From assembly GCA_040080835.1 (NCBI GenBank), contig JBEBHP010000001.1, positions 434,001 through 498,000 on the forward strand: DNA of 64,000 bases, in the 5' to 3' direction. Shown here in pieces: positions 16,632-24,565 of the stretch (positions within the stretch are counted from its first letter, which is position 1; every line of letters starts with the position of its first letter). The stretch is from SZUA-430 sp040080835. GTDB lineage: Bacteria > Pseudomonadota > Alphaproteobacteria > Micropepsales > Micropepsaceae. The position numbers and the translations under genes were made by a program. The notes under the pieces are model-generated. The model did not search any database and had not been told where the DNA came from. It worked only from the letters and a program-made list of their open reading frames with translations.

Positions 16632-17045
16632 CTAGCGTTTCGCCAGCAGGTCCCGGATTTCGGTCAGCAATTTCACATCTGCCGCGGGCTCTGGTGGCAC
16701 CGCCGGTGCCGGCTGCGGTTGCCGCTTCATCTTGTTGATACCTTTCACAACCAGAAATAGGACGAAGGCGATAATGACGAAGTTGATGAGCACCGTGACG
16801 AACTTGCCCCAGGCAAGCACGGCACCCTGCTTCTTGGCTTCATCAAGCACCGCCGCCGTGACGGTGTCGTTAAGGCCAACGAAGTAGTTTGAAAAATCGA
16901 CGCTGCCCAATGCGCCGATCAGCGGCATGATCATGTCGCTCACCATCGAGTCAACGATCTTGCCAAACGCAGCGCCAATGATGACACCAATGGCCAGGTC
17001 GACCACGTTGCCCTTGAGTGCAAATTCCCTGAATTCCTTTAACAT
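16632..17045 (-). CDS. mscL: Large-conductance mechanosensitive channel MscL (137 aa)
   Basis: Classic MscL: 'MLKEFREFALKGNVVDLAIGVIIGAAFGKI' opening with the N-terminal amphipathic helix and first membrane helix (broken here into MLKEFREFALKGN and VVDLAIGVIIGAAFGKI), a periplasmic loop, the second helix 'FVTVLINFVIIAFVLFLVVKGIN' and a C-terminal charged helix ending 'LLTEIRDLLAKR'. Forms a pentameric inner-membrane pore that opens on hypo-osmotic shock. I take the ATG at 17045, which has AGAGGG nine bases upstream and matches the family start; the frame extends 12 codons further. Confidence 0.96.
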   Translation of the reverse strand: MLKEFREFALKGNVVDLAIGVIIGAAFGKIVDSMVSDMIMPLIGALGSVDFSNYFVGLNDTVTAAVLDEAKKQGAVLAWGKFVTVLINFVIIAFVLFLVVKGINKMKRQPQPAPAVPPEPAADVKLLTEIRDLLAKR

Positions 17046-17209
17046 GCGCGTGTACCCTCTTTGACGTGACGTTGCCCGCATGCGACTCGTTGCGGCCGTA
17101 ACGAAAATCTAGCATGTGGCCAACCCGACCGGCAAAGCGCGAACACGGTGACCCTTGCAATCAGTGCTTACGCAGTGCTTCAAACATGATCCAACCTTGG
17201 AAAGACCAG

Positions 17210-18310
17210 ATGTCGCTTTCACCTGCCCCGCTATTCACACCTTTCAAGCTGAAGGGTCTTGCCCTCCCAAACCGAATCGTCATGGCACCGATGACGCGCT
17301 CCAAAAGCCCGAACCAGATTCCAGGCGATGACGTTGTCGCGTACTACCGCCGCCGCGCGGCGGGCGGTGTCGGCCTCATCATCACCGAAGGCGTTGCACC
17401 TGATCACCCGGTGGCGCTCAACGATCACAATGTCCCCAATTTCCACGGCGACGCGCTCAACGGTTGGTCAAAAGTGCTCAAGGCCGTCAAGGCCGAAGGC
17501 GGCTTCATCATGCCCCAGCTCTGGCACACCGGCCTGATGCGAAAGCCGGGCTCGGGTCCCAACCCGCAACTCACGGGCGTCGGACCGTCCGGGCTGGCCA
17601 AGCCAGGAAAGAAGGTGACCGAACCCATGAGCGGGAAGGACATCGATGATGTCATCAAGGGCTATGCCACCAGCGCTCGCCACGCCGAGGACCTGGGCTT
17701 CGACGGTGTCGAGGTCCATGGCGCGCATGGCTACCTGATCGACCAGTTCTTCTGGGAAGGAACGAACGAGCGCCCCGACGACTATGGCGGGGACATGGTG
17801 AAACGCACGAAGTTCGCAACCGACGTCATCCGCGGTATCCGCGGTAGCGTGACGAAGGACTACCCCGTCATCCTGCGCTGGTCACAATGGAAGCAGCAGG
17901 ACTACAACGTCCGCCTTGCACCTACACCGCAAGCGCTCGAAAAATTCCTGGACCCGCTGGTCAAGGCGGGCGTTGACTGCTTCCACTGCTCGACCCGCCG
18001 CTTCTGGGAGCCAGAGTTCGAAGGTTCGGACCTGAACCTCGCAGGCTGGGTCAAGAAGATCACGGGCCTGCCCGTCATCACGGTGGGCTCGGTCGGCCTG
18101 AACCAGGAGTTCATCGCGACCTACCAGGGCCAGTCGGCCGGGCCGGCCTCTCTTGATCGCCTGATCGAGATGTTCAACCGGGGCGACTTCGATCTGGTTG
18201 CGGTTGGCCGCGCGCTGATCGTGAACCCGGAATGGGCAAACCAGGTCAAGGCCGGCAAGTTCAGTGAACTGAAGCCCTTTTCGCTGGAGTCGCTGCCGGT
18301 CCTGCACTGA
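17210..18310 (+). CDS. Old Yellow Enzyme-family NADH:flavin oxidoreductase (366 aa)
   Basis: FMN-binding TIM barrel of the OYE family: 'FTPFKLKGLALPNRIVMAPM' at the start, 'GGVGLIITEGVA', 'PQLWHTG', 'FDGVEVHGAHGYLIDQFFW' carrying the His/His-or-Asn substrate pair (here HGAHGYL), and 'DLVAVGRALIVNPEW' at the FMN phosphate site. Reduces activated C=C bonds or related electrophiles. I choose the ATG at 17210 (GGAAAGA seven bases upstream) over the longer frame from 17114. Convergent with a MarR regulator 6 bases away. Confidence 0.92.
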   Translation: MSLSPAPLFTPFKLKGLALPNRIVMAPMTRSKSPNQIPGDDVVAYYRRRAAGGVGLIITEGVAPDHPVALNDHNVPNFHGDALNGWSKVLKAVKAEGGFIMPQLWHTGLMRKPGSGPNPQLTGVGPSGLAKPGKKVTEPMSGKDIDDVIKGYATSARHAEDLGFDGVEVHGAHGYLIDQFFWEGTNERPDDYGGDMVKRTKFATDVIRGIRGSVTKDYPVILRWSQWKQQDYNVRLAPTPQALEKFLDPLVKAGVDCFHCSTRRFWEPEFEGSDLNLAGWVKKITGLPVITVGSVGLNQEFIATYQGQSAGPASLDRLIEMFNRGDFDLVAVGRALIVNPEWANQVKAGKFSELKPFSLESLPVLH

Positions 18311-18316
18311 GCCCGG

Positions 18317-18781
18317 CTACTCCCGACCCTTGGTGTCGAGCCACACCTTGAGCTTGTCGAGCCGGGCAAACAACTGCTCGAGCTCGGCCTCATTCCAGTC
18401 TTCAAGCGCCTCCGCAAAGCGCGGCACGAACAGCGCCACGGCCCGCGCATGAAGCTCAAGCCCCTTGGGCGTGATGGTCAATAGCTTCGAGCGCTTGTCA
18501 TCAGGCGCCGGGTCGGACTTGAGCAGCTTGCGCGCGATGAGTTTCTGGATGGTCTTCGTGATGCCAGGCTGCGGCTGCTGCATCGCAGCGGCGACACCAG
18601 TCACCGTTTTTGCTTCATGCGGCCGGTGGCTGAAGTGATTGAGCATCGTGAATTGCGCGATCGGCAGTTTCAACTCGCCAAGCGACGCTTCCGCGCGGTG
18701 CGTCGCGAGCTGGTTGATGATGCCGATCCAGTTGAAGATGCGCCAGCCAAGCTGGGCCTGCGATTCAGGAGGACGTGCCAT
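18317..18781 (-). CDS. MarR-family transcriptional regulator (154 aa)
   Basis: Winged-helix regulator: recognition region 'VTGVAAAMQQPQPGITKTIQ', wing 'DPAPDDKRSKLLTITPKG', and long dimerisation helices at both ends. It starts 12 bases after the nitroreductase-like gene on the same strand, so the two form one unit. A double palindrome in front of the nitroreductase (19959-19991) is the probable operator, which would make this an autoregulated pair responding to an electrophile, phenolic or nitro compound (inference). Confidence 0.88.
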   Translation of the reverse strand: MARPPESQAQLGWRIFNWIGIINQLATHRAEASLGELKLPIAQFTMLNHFSHRPHEAKTVTGVAAAMQQPQPGITKTIQKLIARKLLKSDPAPDDKRSKLLTITPKGLELHARAVALFVPRFAEALEDWNEAELEQLFARLDKLKVWLDTKGRE

Positions 18782-18793
18782 CAGCGATTTGCA

Positions 18794-19939
18794 TCACGTC
18801 CTCACGATTTCGACAAGAGGCCTGCGTGGCGCCGGCTCGCCATTGGCCGCGCGCCCGAAGCGGAAGAACATCTGCACCGTCTCGCTGTCCGGAACCCCAA
18901 GCGTTCTCTTGTGCTCGGCAAGAATCGGCAGCATCTCGGGAAACTCCTGCAGCGCCTGGCTGAGCGGATGAACCGCCATGCCGAGCCCGGTTGCAGCAAG
19001 CGCGGCTCTGGCATAGGCCGCTCCCGCTGCCAGTTGCGCCTTGCGGTCATTCGTTGAAGTGACAATCCAGGCAAAGGACGGTGTCTTCAGGTCACCTTCG
19101 ATGAGCTCGATCGCCTGGTTGCGCGCAAAACTGTCCATCGCACTGTCCCGAGAAAAAAGACCGAGCGTGTTCATCCACCAGAAGAAGGGACCATGAAACG
19201 AAAGGCCATCACGGTGTTTCAGGATTTCCGGTCCCGTGATGCGGAACACCTTCACGCTCTCCAGGTAAGTCGAATCCTTCTTCACCTCGATTATCCAGGC
19301 GCGGCGCGCAATGTTCCGAAGCCTTTCCATGAGCCCCGGCTCGCTGGTGGCGCCAAACCGAACCGGCAGCTGCGCCATGCTCGCCTGTATTGCGGCGAAG
19401 TCTGCAGGCGCCGGCGCCAACGCGTCATAGGCACCGCGCTTCGTACGTCGCCCAAGCACTTGCGCGAACAGCGGGTCTCGCACGGCCTCCGGATCTGCCA
19501 CGAACGAGATGCGGCAAACAGGCGTGTCGCCGACCACATCCTGCGGCCAGTCGCCCGCCGGAAATTCAGATATATCAGCCCTGAACCCCTGCTCGGCGGC
19601 AGCCATGCGCAGCAGTTCAAGGAATGCGCCGCATCCAATCGTTATCTGCCGCGAATATGGATCCGTCTCCGGCAACAGTCGCGTGCGGTCGCAGTAGAAA
19701 GTGATGACCCCTGCCTCCCGCAAGTCTGCGATCCACGGCTGCCGATTATGCGGATTTGGTGCGAGCAGCGCATAGGAAAGCGCGCGCACGCGCGGGTCCT
19801 GCACGCTGGGCAGCGGTCCCCGCCACGCCTCGACGGCTGCATCCGGCATGGGGTCACATTGAGTGAGCCCCACCGCGCCCGCCGCCAAAATCAGCGCTGA
19901 ACTGCCCGCGATTTTCAGAAAACCCCGACGCGATGCCAT
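18794..19939 (-). CDS. Tat-exported nitroreductase-like protein, Acg type (381 aa)
   Basis: Starts with a twin-arginine signal (SRRGFLKIAGSSALILAAGA), then a nitroreductase-fold body resembling the Acg/Rv2032 group: 'PNPHNRQPW' at about residue 62, 'YSRQITIGCGAFLELLRMAA', 'GRRTKRGAYDALAP', and the C-terminal 'RFGRAANGEPAPRRPL'. Such proteins bind FMN, though some Acg-type members have lost redox activity. Exported folded to the periplasm. First gene of a pair with marR; the intergenic region upstream has two operator-like palindromes. Confidence 0.82.
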   Translation of the reverse strand: MASRRGFLKIAGSSALILAAGAVGLTQCDPMPDAAVEAWRGPLPSVQDPRVRALSYALLAPNPHNRQPWIADLREAGVITFYCDRTRLLPETDPYSRQITIGCGAFLELLRMAAAEQGFRADISEFPAGDWPQDVVGDTPVCRISFVADPEAVRDPLFAQVLGRRTKRGAYDALAPAPADFAAIQASMAQLPVRFGATSEPGLMERLRNIARRAWIIEVKKDSTYLESVKVFRITGPEILKHRDGLSFHGPFFWWMNTLGLFSRDSAMDSFARNQAIELIEGDLKTPSFAWIVTSTNDRKAQLAAGAAYARAALAATGLGMAVHPLSQALQEFPEMLPILAEHKRTLGVPDSETVQMFFRFGRAANGEPAPRRPLVEIVRT

Positions 19940-19958
19940 GACAAGCTCCTCGATTTAC

Positions 19959-19991
19959 ATTCCATAGAATATAATAACCATTCCTTGGAAT
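19959..19991. promoter_or_regulatory. Double palindromic operator, probably for the MarR regulator
   Basis: ATTCCATAGAAT (19959-19970) and ATTCCTTGGAAT (19980-19991) are two near-identical palindromes of ATTCC-N2-GGAAT form. Their starts are 21 bases apart, two DNA turns, so dimers would bind the same face. They lie 20-52 bases upstream of the nitroreductase start. An A/T-rich promoter-like stretch runs between them. Confidence 0.75.
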
Positions 19992-20068
19992 ATTGTCAAG
20001 CTGCTGGCAGGAATGTGCCCTTTCAGCGTCTTGCGAGCGCCTGCCTGTCACTGCTAAACCCTCGTCCC

Positions 20069-20575
20069 ATGAGCTCGAAAGACTGGATTGGCTATCAGGC
20101 CCTGGCAGACAACGCACAGCGTTCAGCCCAGCAGTCCATTGTGCGCGATGCCCTGCGCCACGTTGCCAGGGGCGGCATGATGGGCAACCACCACTTCTAC
20201 ATCACGTACGACACACGCGCGCCGGGCGTCGTGATTTCCGACGTGATGAAGAGCCAGTACCCCGAGATGATCACGATCGTCATCCAGCACCAGTTCTTTG
20301 ACCTGAAGGTGATGGATGACGCATTCGAGGTTGGCCTGAGTTTCAACAAGATGCCTGAAGTCCTGCGCGTTCCCTATAACGCCATCAGACAGTTTGCAGA
20401 TCCCTCACAAAGTTTTGGCTTTGCAATCAATCCTCCCAACGGTCAGCCGACCGCTTCAAGACAGCCAGCAGAGACTCCAAAAGTTGAGCCTCCGAAGCCC
20501 AAAGACGAGCCGCCCAAGGACGACAAACCCACCGATCCAACTGTCGTCAGCCTCGACAGATTCCGCAAGAAGTAG
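20069..20575 (+). CDS. sspB: Alpha-type SspB, ClpXP adaptor (168 aa)
   Basis: Matches the alphaproteobacterial SspB family (formerly DUF1321): 'MMGNHHFYITYDTRAPGV', 'YPEMITIVIQHQFFDLKVMD', 'FEVGLSFNKMPEVLRVPYNA' and 'IRQFADPSQSFGF' make up the substrate-binding domain (about 20-115). A Pro/Lys-rich flexible linker (125-158) ends in 'VVSLDRFRKK', in the position of the ClpX-docking motif. It captures ssrA-tagged proteins and hands them to ClpXP. The ATG at 20069 is chosen from homologue starts; the frame opens earlier at 19985. fumC starts 4 bases after its stop. Confidence 0.93.
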   Translation: MSSKDWIGYQALADNAQRSAQQSIVRDALRHVARGGMMGNHHFYITYDTRAPGVVISDVMKSQYPEMITIVIQHQFFDLKVMDDAFEVGLSFNKMPEVLRVPYNAIRQFADPSQSFGFAINPPNGQPTASRQPAETPKVEPPKPKDEPPKDDKPTDPTVVSLDRFRKK

Positions 20576-20579
20576 ACCT

Positions 20580-21971
20580 ATGACCAAGACACGAACCGAA
20601 ACCGACACCTTTGGCCCAATCCAGGTCGCAGCCGACCGGTACTGGGGCGCACAGACGCAACGCTCGCTTGAAAACTTCCGGATCAGCGGCGAGCGCATGC
20701 CACTCGCACTCATTCATGCGTTTGGCATTGTCAAGAAGGCAGCAGCCACTACGAACATGGCCCTGAAGGATCTGGACCCCAAGGTCGGCGACGCGATCTG
20801 CAAGGCCTCCGATGAAGTCATCGCCGGCAACCTGGATGATCACTTCCCCCTTGTTGTCTGGCAGACAGGTTCAGGCACGCAGACGAACATGAACGCAAAC
20901 GAGGTTATCTCGAACCGCGCCATTGAAATGCTCGGCGGCGAAATGGGAACCAAGAAGCCCATCCACCCGAACGATCACGTCAACCGCGGGCAGTCGTCAA
21001 ACGACAGTTTCCCCACCGCGATGCATATTGCAGCCGTACTTGAAATCCATCGCCGCCTGATGCCGGGCCTGCGCCGCCTGCATGCTGCGTTGCTGTCCAA
21101 GACCCAGGAATTCTCGTCGATCATCAAGATCGGCCGCACCCACTTGCAGGACGCAACACCGATCACGCTCGGCCAGGAGTTCTCCGGCTATGCACGCCAG
21201 ATTGAACTTGGCATTGAGCGTGTGGTCACAGCCCTGCCCCGCCTATATCCGCTGGCGCAAGGTGGAACAGCAGTTGGCACAGGTTTGAATGCGCTGCCGG
21301 GTTTCGCCGAACGCTTTGCTGAAGAAACGTCGAAGATCACGGGCTATCCGTTCATCACGGCACCCAACAAGTTCGAAGCGCTCGCCGCTCACGATGCACT
21401 GGTTGAATTCTCCGGTGTGCTGAACACGTTGGCCACGTCACTGTTCAAGATTGCAAATGACATTCGCCTGCTGGCGTCAGGCCCGCGCTCGGGCCTGGGC
21501 GAACTGATCTTGCCCGAAAACGAGCCGGGCTCGTCCATCATGCCCGGCAAGGTGAATCCAACTCAGGCCGAAGCGCTCACGATGGCGTGCACCCAGGTGA
21601 TGGGCAACCACGTGACCATCACAATCGCCGGCAGCCAGGGCCACATGGAGCTGAATGTTTTCAAGCCCGTCATGATCTACAACCTGCTGCATTCGATCCG
21701 TTTGATTGGCGACGCATCGGTCAGCTTTACAGACCACTGCGTGCACGGCATCGAGGCAAACCGAAAGCATATCGATGAGCTGATGCGCCGCTCATTGATG
21801 CTGGTAACCGCGCTTGCGCCCAAGGTTGGCTATGACAATGCTGCAAAGATTGCCAAGACCGCGCATAAAAACGGTACGACCCTGCGGGAAGAAGCTGTGA
21901 AGATGGGTTTGATCTCGGCCGAAGAATTCGACCGCATTGTTCGGCCCGAGGACATGATCGGACCGGGCTAG
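20580..21971 (+). CDS. fumC: Class II fumarate hydratase FumC (463 aa)
   Basis: Iron-independent fumarase of normal length: 'TETDTFGPIQVAADRYWGAQ' start, 'VWQTGSGTQTNMNANEVI', 'RGQSSNDSFPTAMH', and the superfamily signature GSSIMPGKVNP at about residues 317-327 with the catalytic serine loop. Interconverts fumarate and malate in the TCA cycle. The frame is open further upstream through sspB, but homology starts at the ATG at 20580. Followed closely by a ribbon-helix-helix gene and DUF4169, a grouping seen in many alphaproteobacteria. Confidence 0.97.
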   Translation: MTKTRTETDTFGPIQVAADRYWGAQTQRSLENFRISGERMPLALIHAFGIVKKAAATTNMALKDLDPKVGDAICKASDEVIAGNLDDHFPLVVWQTGSGTQTNMNANEVISNRAIEMLGGEMGTKKPIHPNDHVNRGQSSNDSFPTAMHIAAVLEIHRRLMPGLRRLHAALLSKTQEFSSIIKIGRTHLQDATPITLGQEFSGYARQIELGIERVVTALPRLYPLAQGGTAVGTGLNALPGFAERFAEETSKITGYPFITAPNKFEALAAHDALVEFSGVLNTLATSLFKIANDIRLLASGPRSGLGELILPENEPGSSIMPGKVNPTQAEALTMACTQVMGNHVTITIAGSQGHMELNVFKPVMIYNLLHSIRLIGDASVSFTDHCVHGIEANRKHIDELMRRSLMLVTALAPKVGYDNAAKIAKTAHKNGTTLREEAVKMGLISAEEFDRIVRPEDMIGPG

Positions 21972-21979
21972 AATTTGAA

Positions 21980-22204
21980 GTGCCTGTGAAGAAACTCAAA
22001 CGCTCCGTAACCATCTCGGGTCACCGCACCAGCGTGTCCCTGGAAGCGGAGTTCTGGACCGCGCTGACTGAAATAGCACAGTCTTCCGACCGTCCGCTCG
22101 CGCAACTCATTGATGACATCGACAAGCGACAGGGCCGTGGTAAAAACCTGTCGAGCGCACTTCGCATATTTGTACTGGCGCACTACCGAAACGCAAAGGC
22201 TTGA
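21980..22204 (+). CDS. Ribbon-helix-helix domain protein (74 aa)
   Basis: Small RHH_4-type protein: 'RSVTISGHRTSVSLEAEFWT' gives the beta strand and first helix, 'RPLAQLIDDIDKRQGRGKNL' and 'SSALRIFVLAHYR' the rest. Family members are presumed DNA-binding, with no well known target. Start is a GTG eight bases after the fumC stop; a second GTG at 21986 is possible. Conserved next to fumC in alphaproteobacteria. Confidence 0.85.
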   Translation: MPVKKLKRSVTISGHRTSVSLEAEFWTALTEIAQSSDRPLAQLIDDIDKRQGRGKNLSSALRIFVLAHYRNAKA

Positions 22205-22207
22205 AGC

Positions 22208-22393
22208 ATGGGCGACGTCATCAATCTGAACCAGGTCCGCAAGGCGCGCGCAAAGGCCGAGGCTGAAAAGGCCGCAGACAGCAATCGCGTTCAGCATGGC
22301 ACGCCCAAGGCCATGAAGAAGAAATCCAGGGCTGAAAAGAAGAAGTCGGACCAGAAACTTGAGGGCAAGCGCCTCGAAGATGCCGATGACTAA
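22208..22393 (+). CDS. DUF4169 family protein (61 aa)
   Basis: Short, highly charged protein starting 'MGDVINLNQVRKARAKAEAE' and rich in Lys, Ala and Glu, the hallmark of DUF4169. Function unknown. It begins three bases after the RHH stop and its end overlaps the start of the CoA-transferase gene, so the block fumC-RHH-DUF4169-CoA-transferase is probably one transcript. Confidence 0.85.
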   Translation: MGDVINLNQVRKARAKAEAEKAADSNRVQHGTPKAMKKKSRAEKKKSDQKLEGKRLEDADD

Positions 22394-23552
22394 GGGGCCA
22401 TACTCCGGCATCAAGATCGTCGACCTCACGCGCGTACTTGCTGGCCCCTATTGCACGATGATGCTCGCTGACCAGGGCGCAACAGTCATAAAAGTGGAAG
22501 TTCCCGGCTACGGTGACGACTCCCGCCACATTGGCCCATTCATCAAGGAAAAGTCCGCGTACTTCAACTCCGTCAACCGCGGCAAGCACTCAATCGCGCT
22601 TGATCTAAAGGCGCCTGATGACCGCGAAGTGTTCGATAGACTGCTCGCTGAAGCGGATATTCTGATTGAAAACTATCGTGGCGGCACCATGAAGAAACTC
22701 GGCTATGGCTGGCCGGGCCTGCACGCGAGATTTCCAAGGCTGATCTACTGCGCCGTCAGCGGCTTCGGCCACACAGGACCCTACAGCGACAGACCCGCCT
22801 ATGACATCGTCGTGCAGGGAATGGGTGGCATGATGAGCCTGACAGGACATCCCGGCACACCGCCCACGCGCGTCGGCACATCTATTGGAGACATCACCGC
22901 AGGGCTTTTCTCCCTGTCGTCAATTGGAGCAGCACTCTTTCACCGCGAGCGCACCGGTGAAGCGCAGATGATCGACATTGCCATGCTCGATTGCCAGGTC
23001 GCTCTGCTTGAAAATGCCATTGCGCGCACCATCGCAACCGGCAAACCACCTGGCCCACTGGGTTCGCGCCATCCCTCCATCACACCGTTTGCAGCGTTTC
23101 CGACAGCCGATCAGTACATCATCATCGCAGCCGGCAATGACCAGCTTTTCAGCAAATTGTGTGACGCGATCGGTGCACAGGCATTGGCGAATGACCCGCG
23201 CTTTGCCACCAACGACAAGCGCAACACGCATCATCTGGAACTGGCGTCGGAACTTGAGTTGGTGCTCAAGTCGAGGCCGGCTACGGAATGGATCAGGGCG
23301 ATAGAGGAAGCTGGTGTTCCGTGCGGCCCGATCAACGATGTGGCGCAGGTCATGGCTGACCCGCAGGTTCAGTCAAGGAACATGATCGTTTCGATGGAAG
23401 ACGCCGATATAGGAACGCTACATCTCGCCGGAAATCCGATGAAACTCTCGGCTTTCGTGGATGAAAAAACCCGCCCACCAGCACAGAAGCTGAATGAGCG
23501 GGGAGATGATATCAGGCGAGGCGGCTTTGCAGCCGTGATGCAGGGAAATTAG
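22386..23552 (+). CDS. CaiB/BaiF-family CoA-transferase, type III (388 aa)
   Basis: Full family III CoA-transferase: 'GIKIVDLTRVLAGPYCTMML', 'NRGKHSIALDLKAPDDR', 'CAVSGFGHTGPYSDRPAYD', and 'VGTSIGDITAGLF' with the catalytic aspartate. C-terminal 'GVPCGPINDVAQVMADPQV' is also typical. Moves CoA between carboxylic acids; the substrate is unknown. Start: ATG at 22386, eight bases inside the DUF4169 end; 22380 is an alternative. Its stop TAG overlaps the stop of the convergent outer-membrane protein gene. Confidence 0.92.
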   Translation: MTKGPYSGIKIVDLTRVLAGPYCTMMLADQGATVIKVEVPGYGDDSRHIGPFIKEKSAYFNSVNRGKHSIALDLKAPDDREVFDRLLAEADILIENYRGGTMKKLGYGWPGLHARFPRLIYCAVSGFGHTGPYSDRPAYDIVVQGMGGMMSLTGHPGTPPTRVGTSIGDITAGLFSLSSIGAALFHRERTGEAQMIDIAMLDCQVALLENAIARTIATGKPPGPLGSRHPSITPFAAFPTADQYIIIAAGNDQLFSKLCDAIGAQALANDPRFATNDKRNTHHLELASELELVLKSRPATEWIRAIEEAGVPCGPINDVAQVMADPQVQSRNMIVSMEDADIGTLHLAGNPMKLSAFVDEKTRPPAQKLNERGDDIRRGGFAAVMQGN

Positions 23553-24250
23553 TTCATCATTCCTGCAAAGAAATAGCTTACACGGACTTCGACTGTATCC
23601 AGGTCCGGGTCAAACCCCAGTTCATAGTCATTTTCTGGCAGTCCAAAGGCGACCGAATCGTGATCCAGAGACAGATGGCGCCACTCAAAACCGATCGTCG
23701 TGTTGTCAGTCATGGCGAATGACGTACCAAGACCATAGGTGAAACCCGCGAACGTCACGCCCTTGCCTTCAGATGTGGCAGAGGCAGTAGTAAAGTCCAC
23801 AGATGCATCTGCACTCGCCCACGCGTATCCCGCTGTCGCATACAGCAGGGTCCCAGGCAGTGCCTGCCAGCCACCAATAGCGCGGAAAGAATAGATCGTG
23901 TCGAAGGTCAGCGAGTTGTGATCGTGATTGTCGACAGCAGATGATTCAACATCTGAGTCTCCAGCGTCCAGCATGCTGTAGTCAAACACGGCACCGGCGA
24001 TCAAATTATCGAACTTGTGATTGTACCCGACATGAAATCCGCCGCTCATTGCACCGAAGCTATAGTCAGCCTGCGACACCGACAGAGGGTCCCCCAGTGA
24101 CACATTCTGCGATGACGACGCGTCGCCAAAGGTGTCTCCAAGCTGCAAACCGGCATAAAATCCGGCAAACCCCTCCGCACTGGCCGGCGCGACCGAAGCC
24201 ACAAGCGCCAGAGCCAGCGCACTGACCGAAACCGAGGCAATCGTCCTCAT
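23549..24250 (-). CDS. Outer-membrane beta-barrel (porin-like) protein (233 aa)
   Basis: Signal peptide of about 25 residues (ends APASA before EGFAGFYAG). The mature protein shows alternating beta strands such as 'FAGFYAGLQLGDTFG', 'GGFHVGYNHKFDNLIAGAVF', 'LLYATAGYAWASADASV', 'GFTYGLGTSFAMTDNTTIGF' and ends 'VEVRVSYFF', consistent with an eight-stranded OmpA/OmpW-like barrel. Start at 24250 has AGGAGA upstream with correct spacing; the longer frame to 24325 does not. Probably located in the outer membrane with structural or permeability role. Confidence 0.85.
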   Translation of the reverse strand: MRTIASVSVSALALALVASVAPASAEGFAGFYAGLQLGDTFGDASSSQNVSLGDPLSVSQADYSFGAMSGGFHVGYNHKFDNLIAGAVFDYSMLDAGDSDVESSAVDNHDHNSLTFDTIYSFRAIGGWQALPGTLLYATAGYAWASADASVDFTTASATSEGKGVTFAGFTYGLGTSFAMTDNTTIGFEWRHLSLDHDSVAFGLPENDYELGFDPDLDTVEVRVSYFFAGMMN

Positions 24251-24365
24251 CGAATATTCTCCTGTCGCAAACATCCGGCTCCAGAATCGGTGCCCAGTTC
24301 GTTCAGCGCATTTCACGCTGAACATGGTTAATCAGGCGTAAATTGCATTGCCCTGATTCCTGTAT

Positions 24366-24395
24366 CTAGCGATCACAATCGTAAAGCATCGCTAG
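24366..24395. promoter_or_regulatory. Perfect 8-bp inverted repeat in divergent promoter region
   Basis: CTAGCGAT (24366-24373) and ATCGCTAG (24388-24395), exact complements separated by 14 bases, lie between the outer-membrane protein gene and uvrD, which diverge. The size and position suit an operator; a weak hairpin is the alternative. Confidence 0.35.
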
Positions 24396-24565
24396 CACTA
24401 GTGGCTCACGGTTGAAACCGCAGCAATCCAGCCGATTGCAGGGTGTAGTAGCGCCAAAACCACACGACCCTTCGGACACCCACAGGAAATCAGCGAGCGG
24501 CGATGGACATGGGCTGCCCTACCGGCCTTTTAGCGGACATGAACGTGCTACTGTTTGGCGGAATC

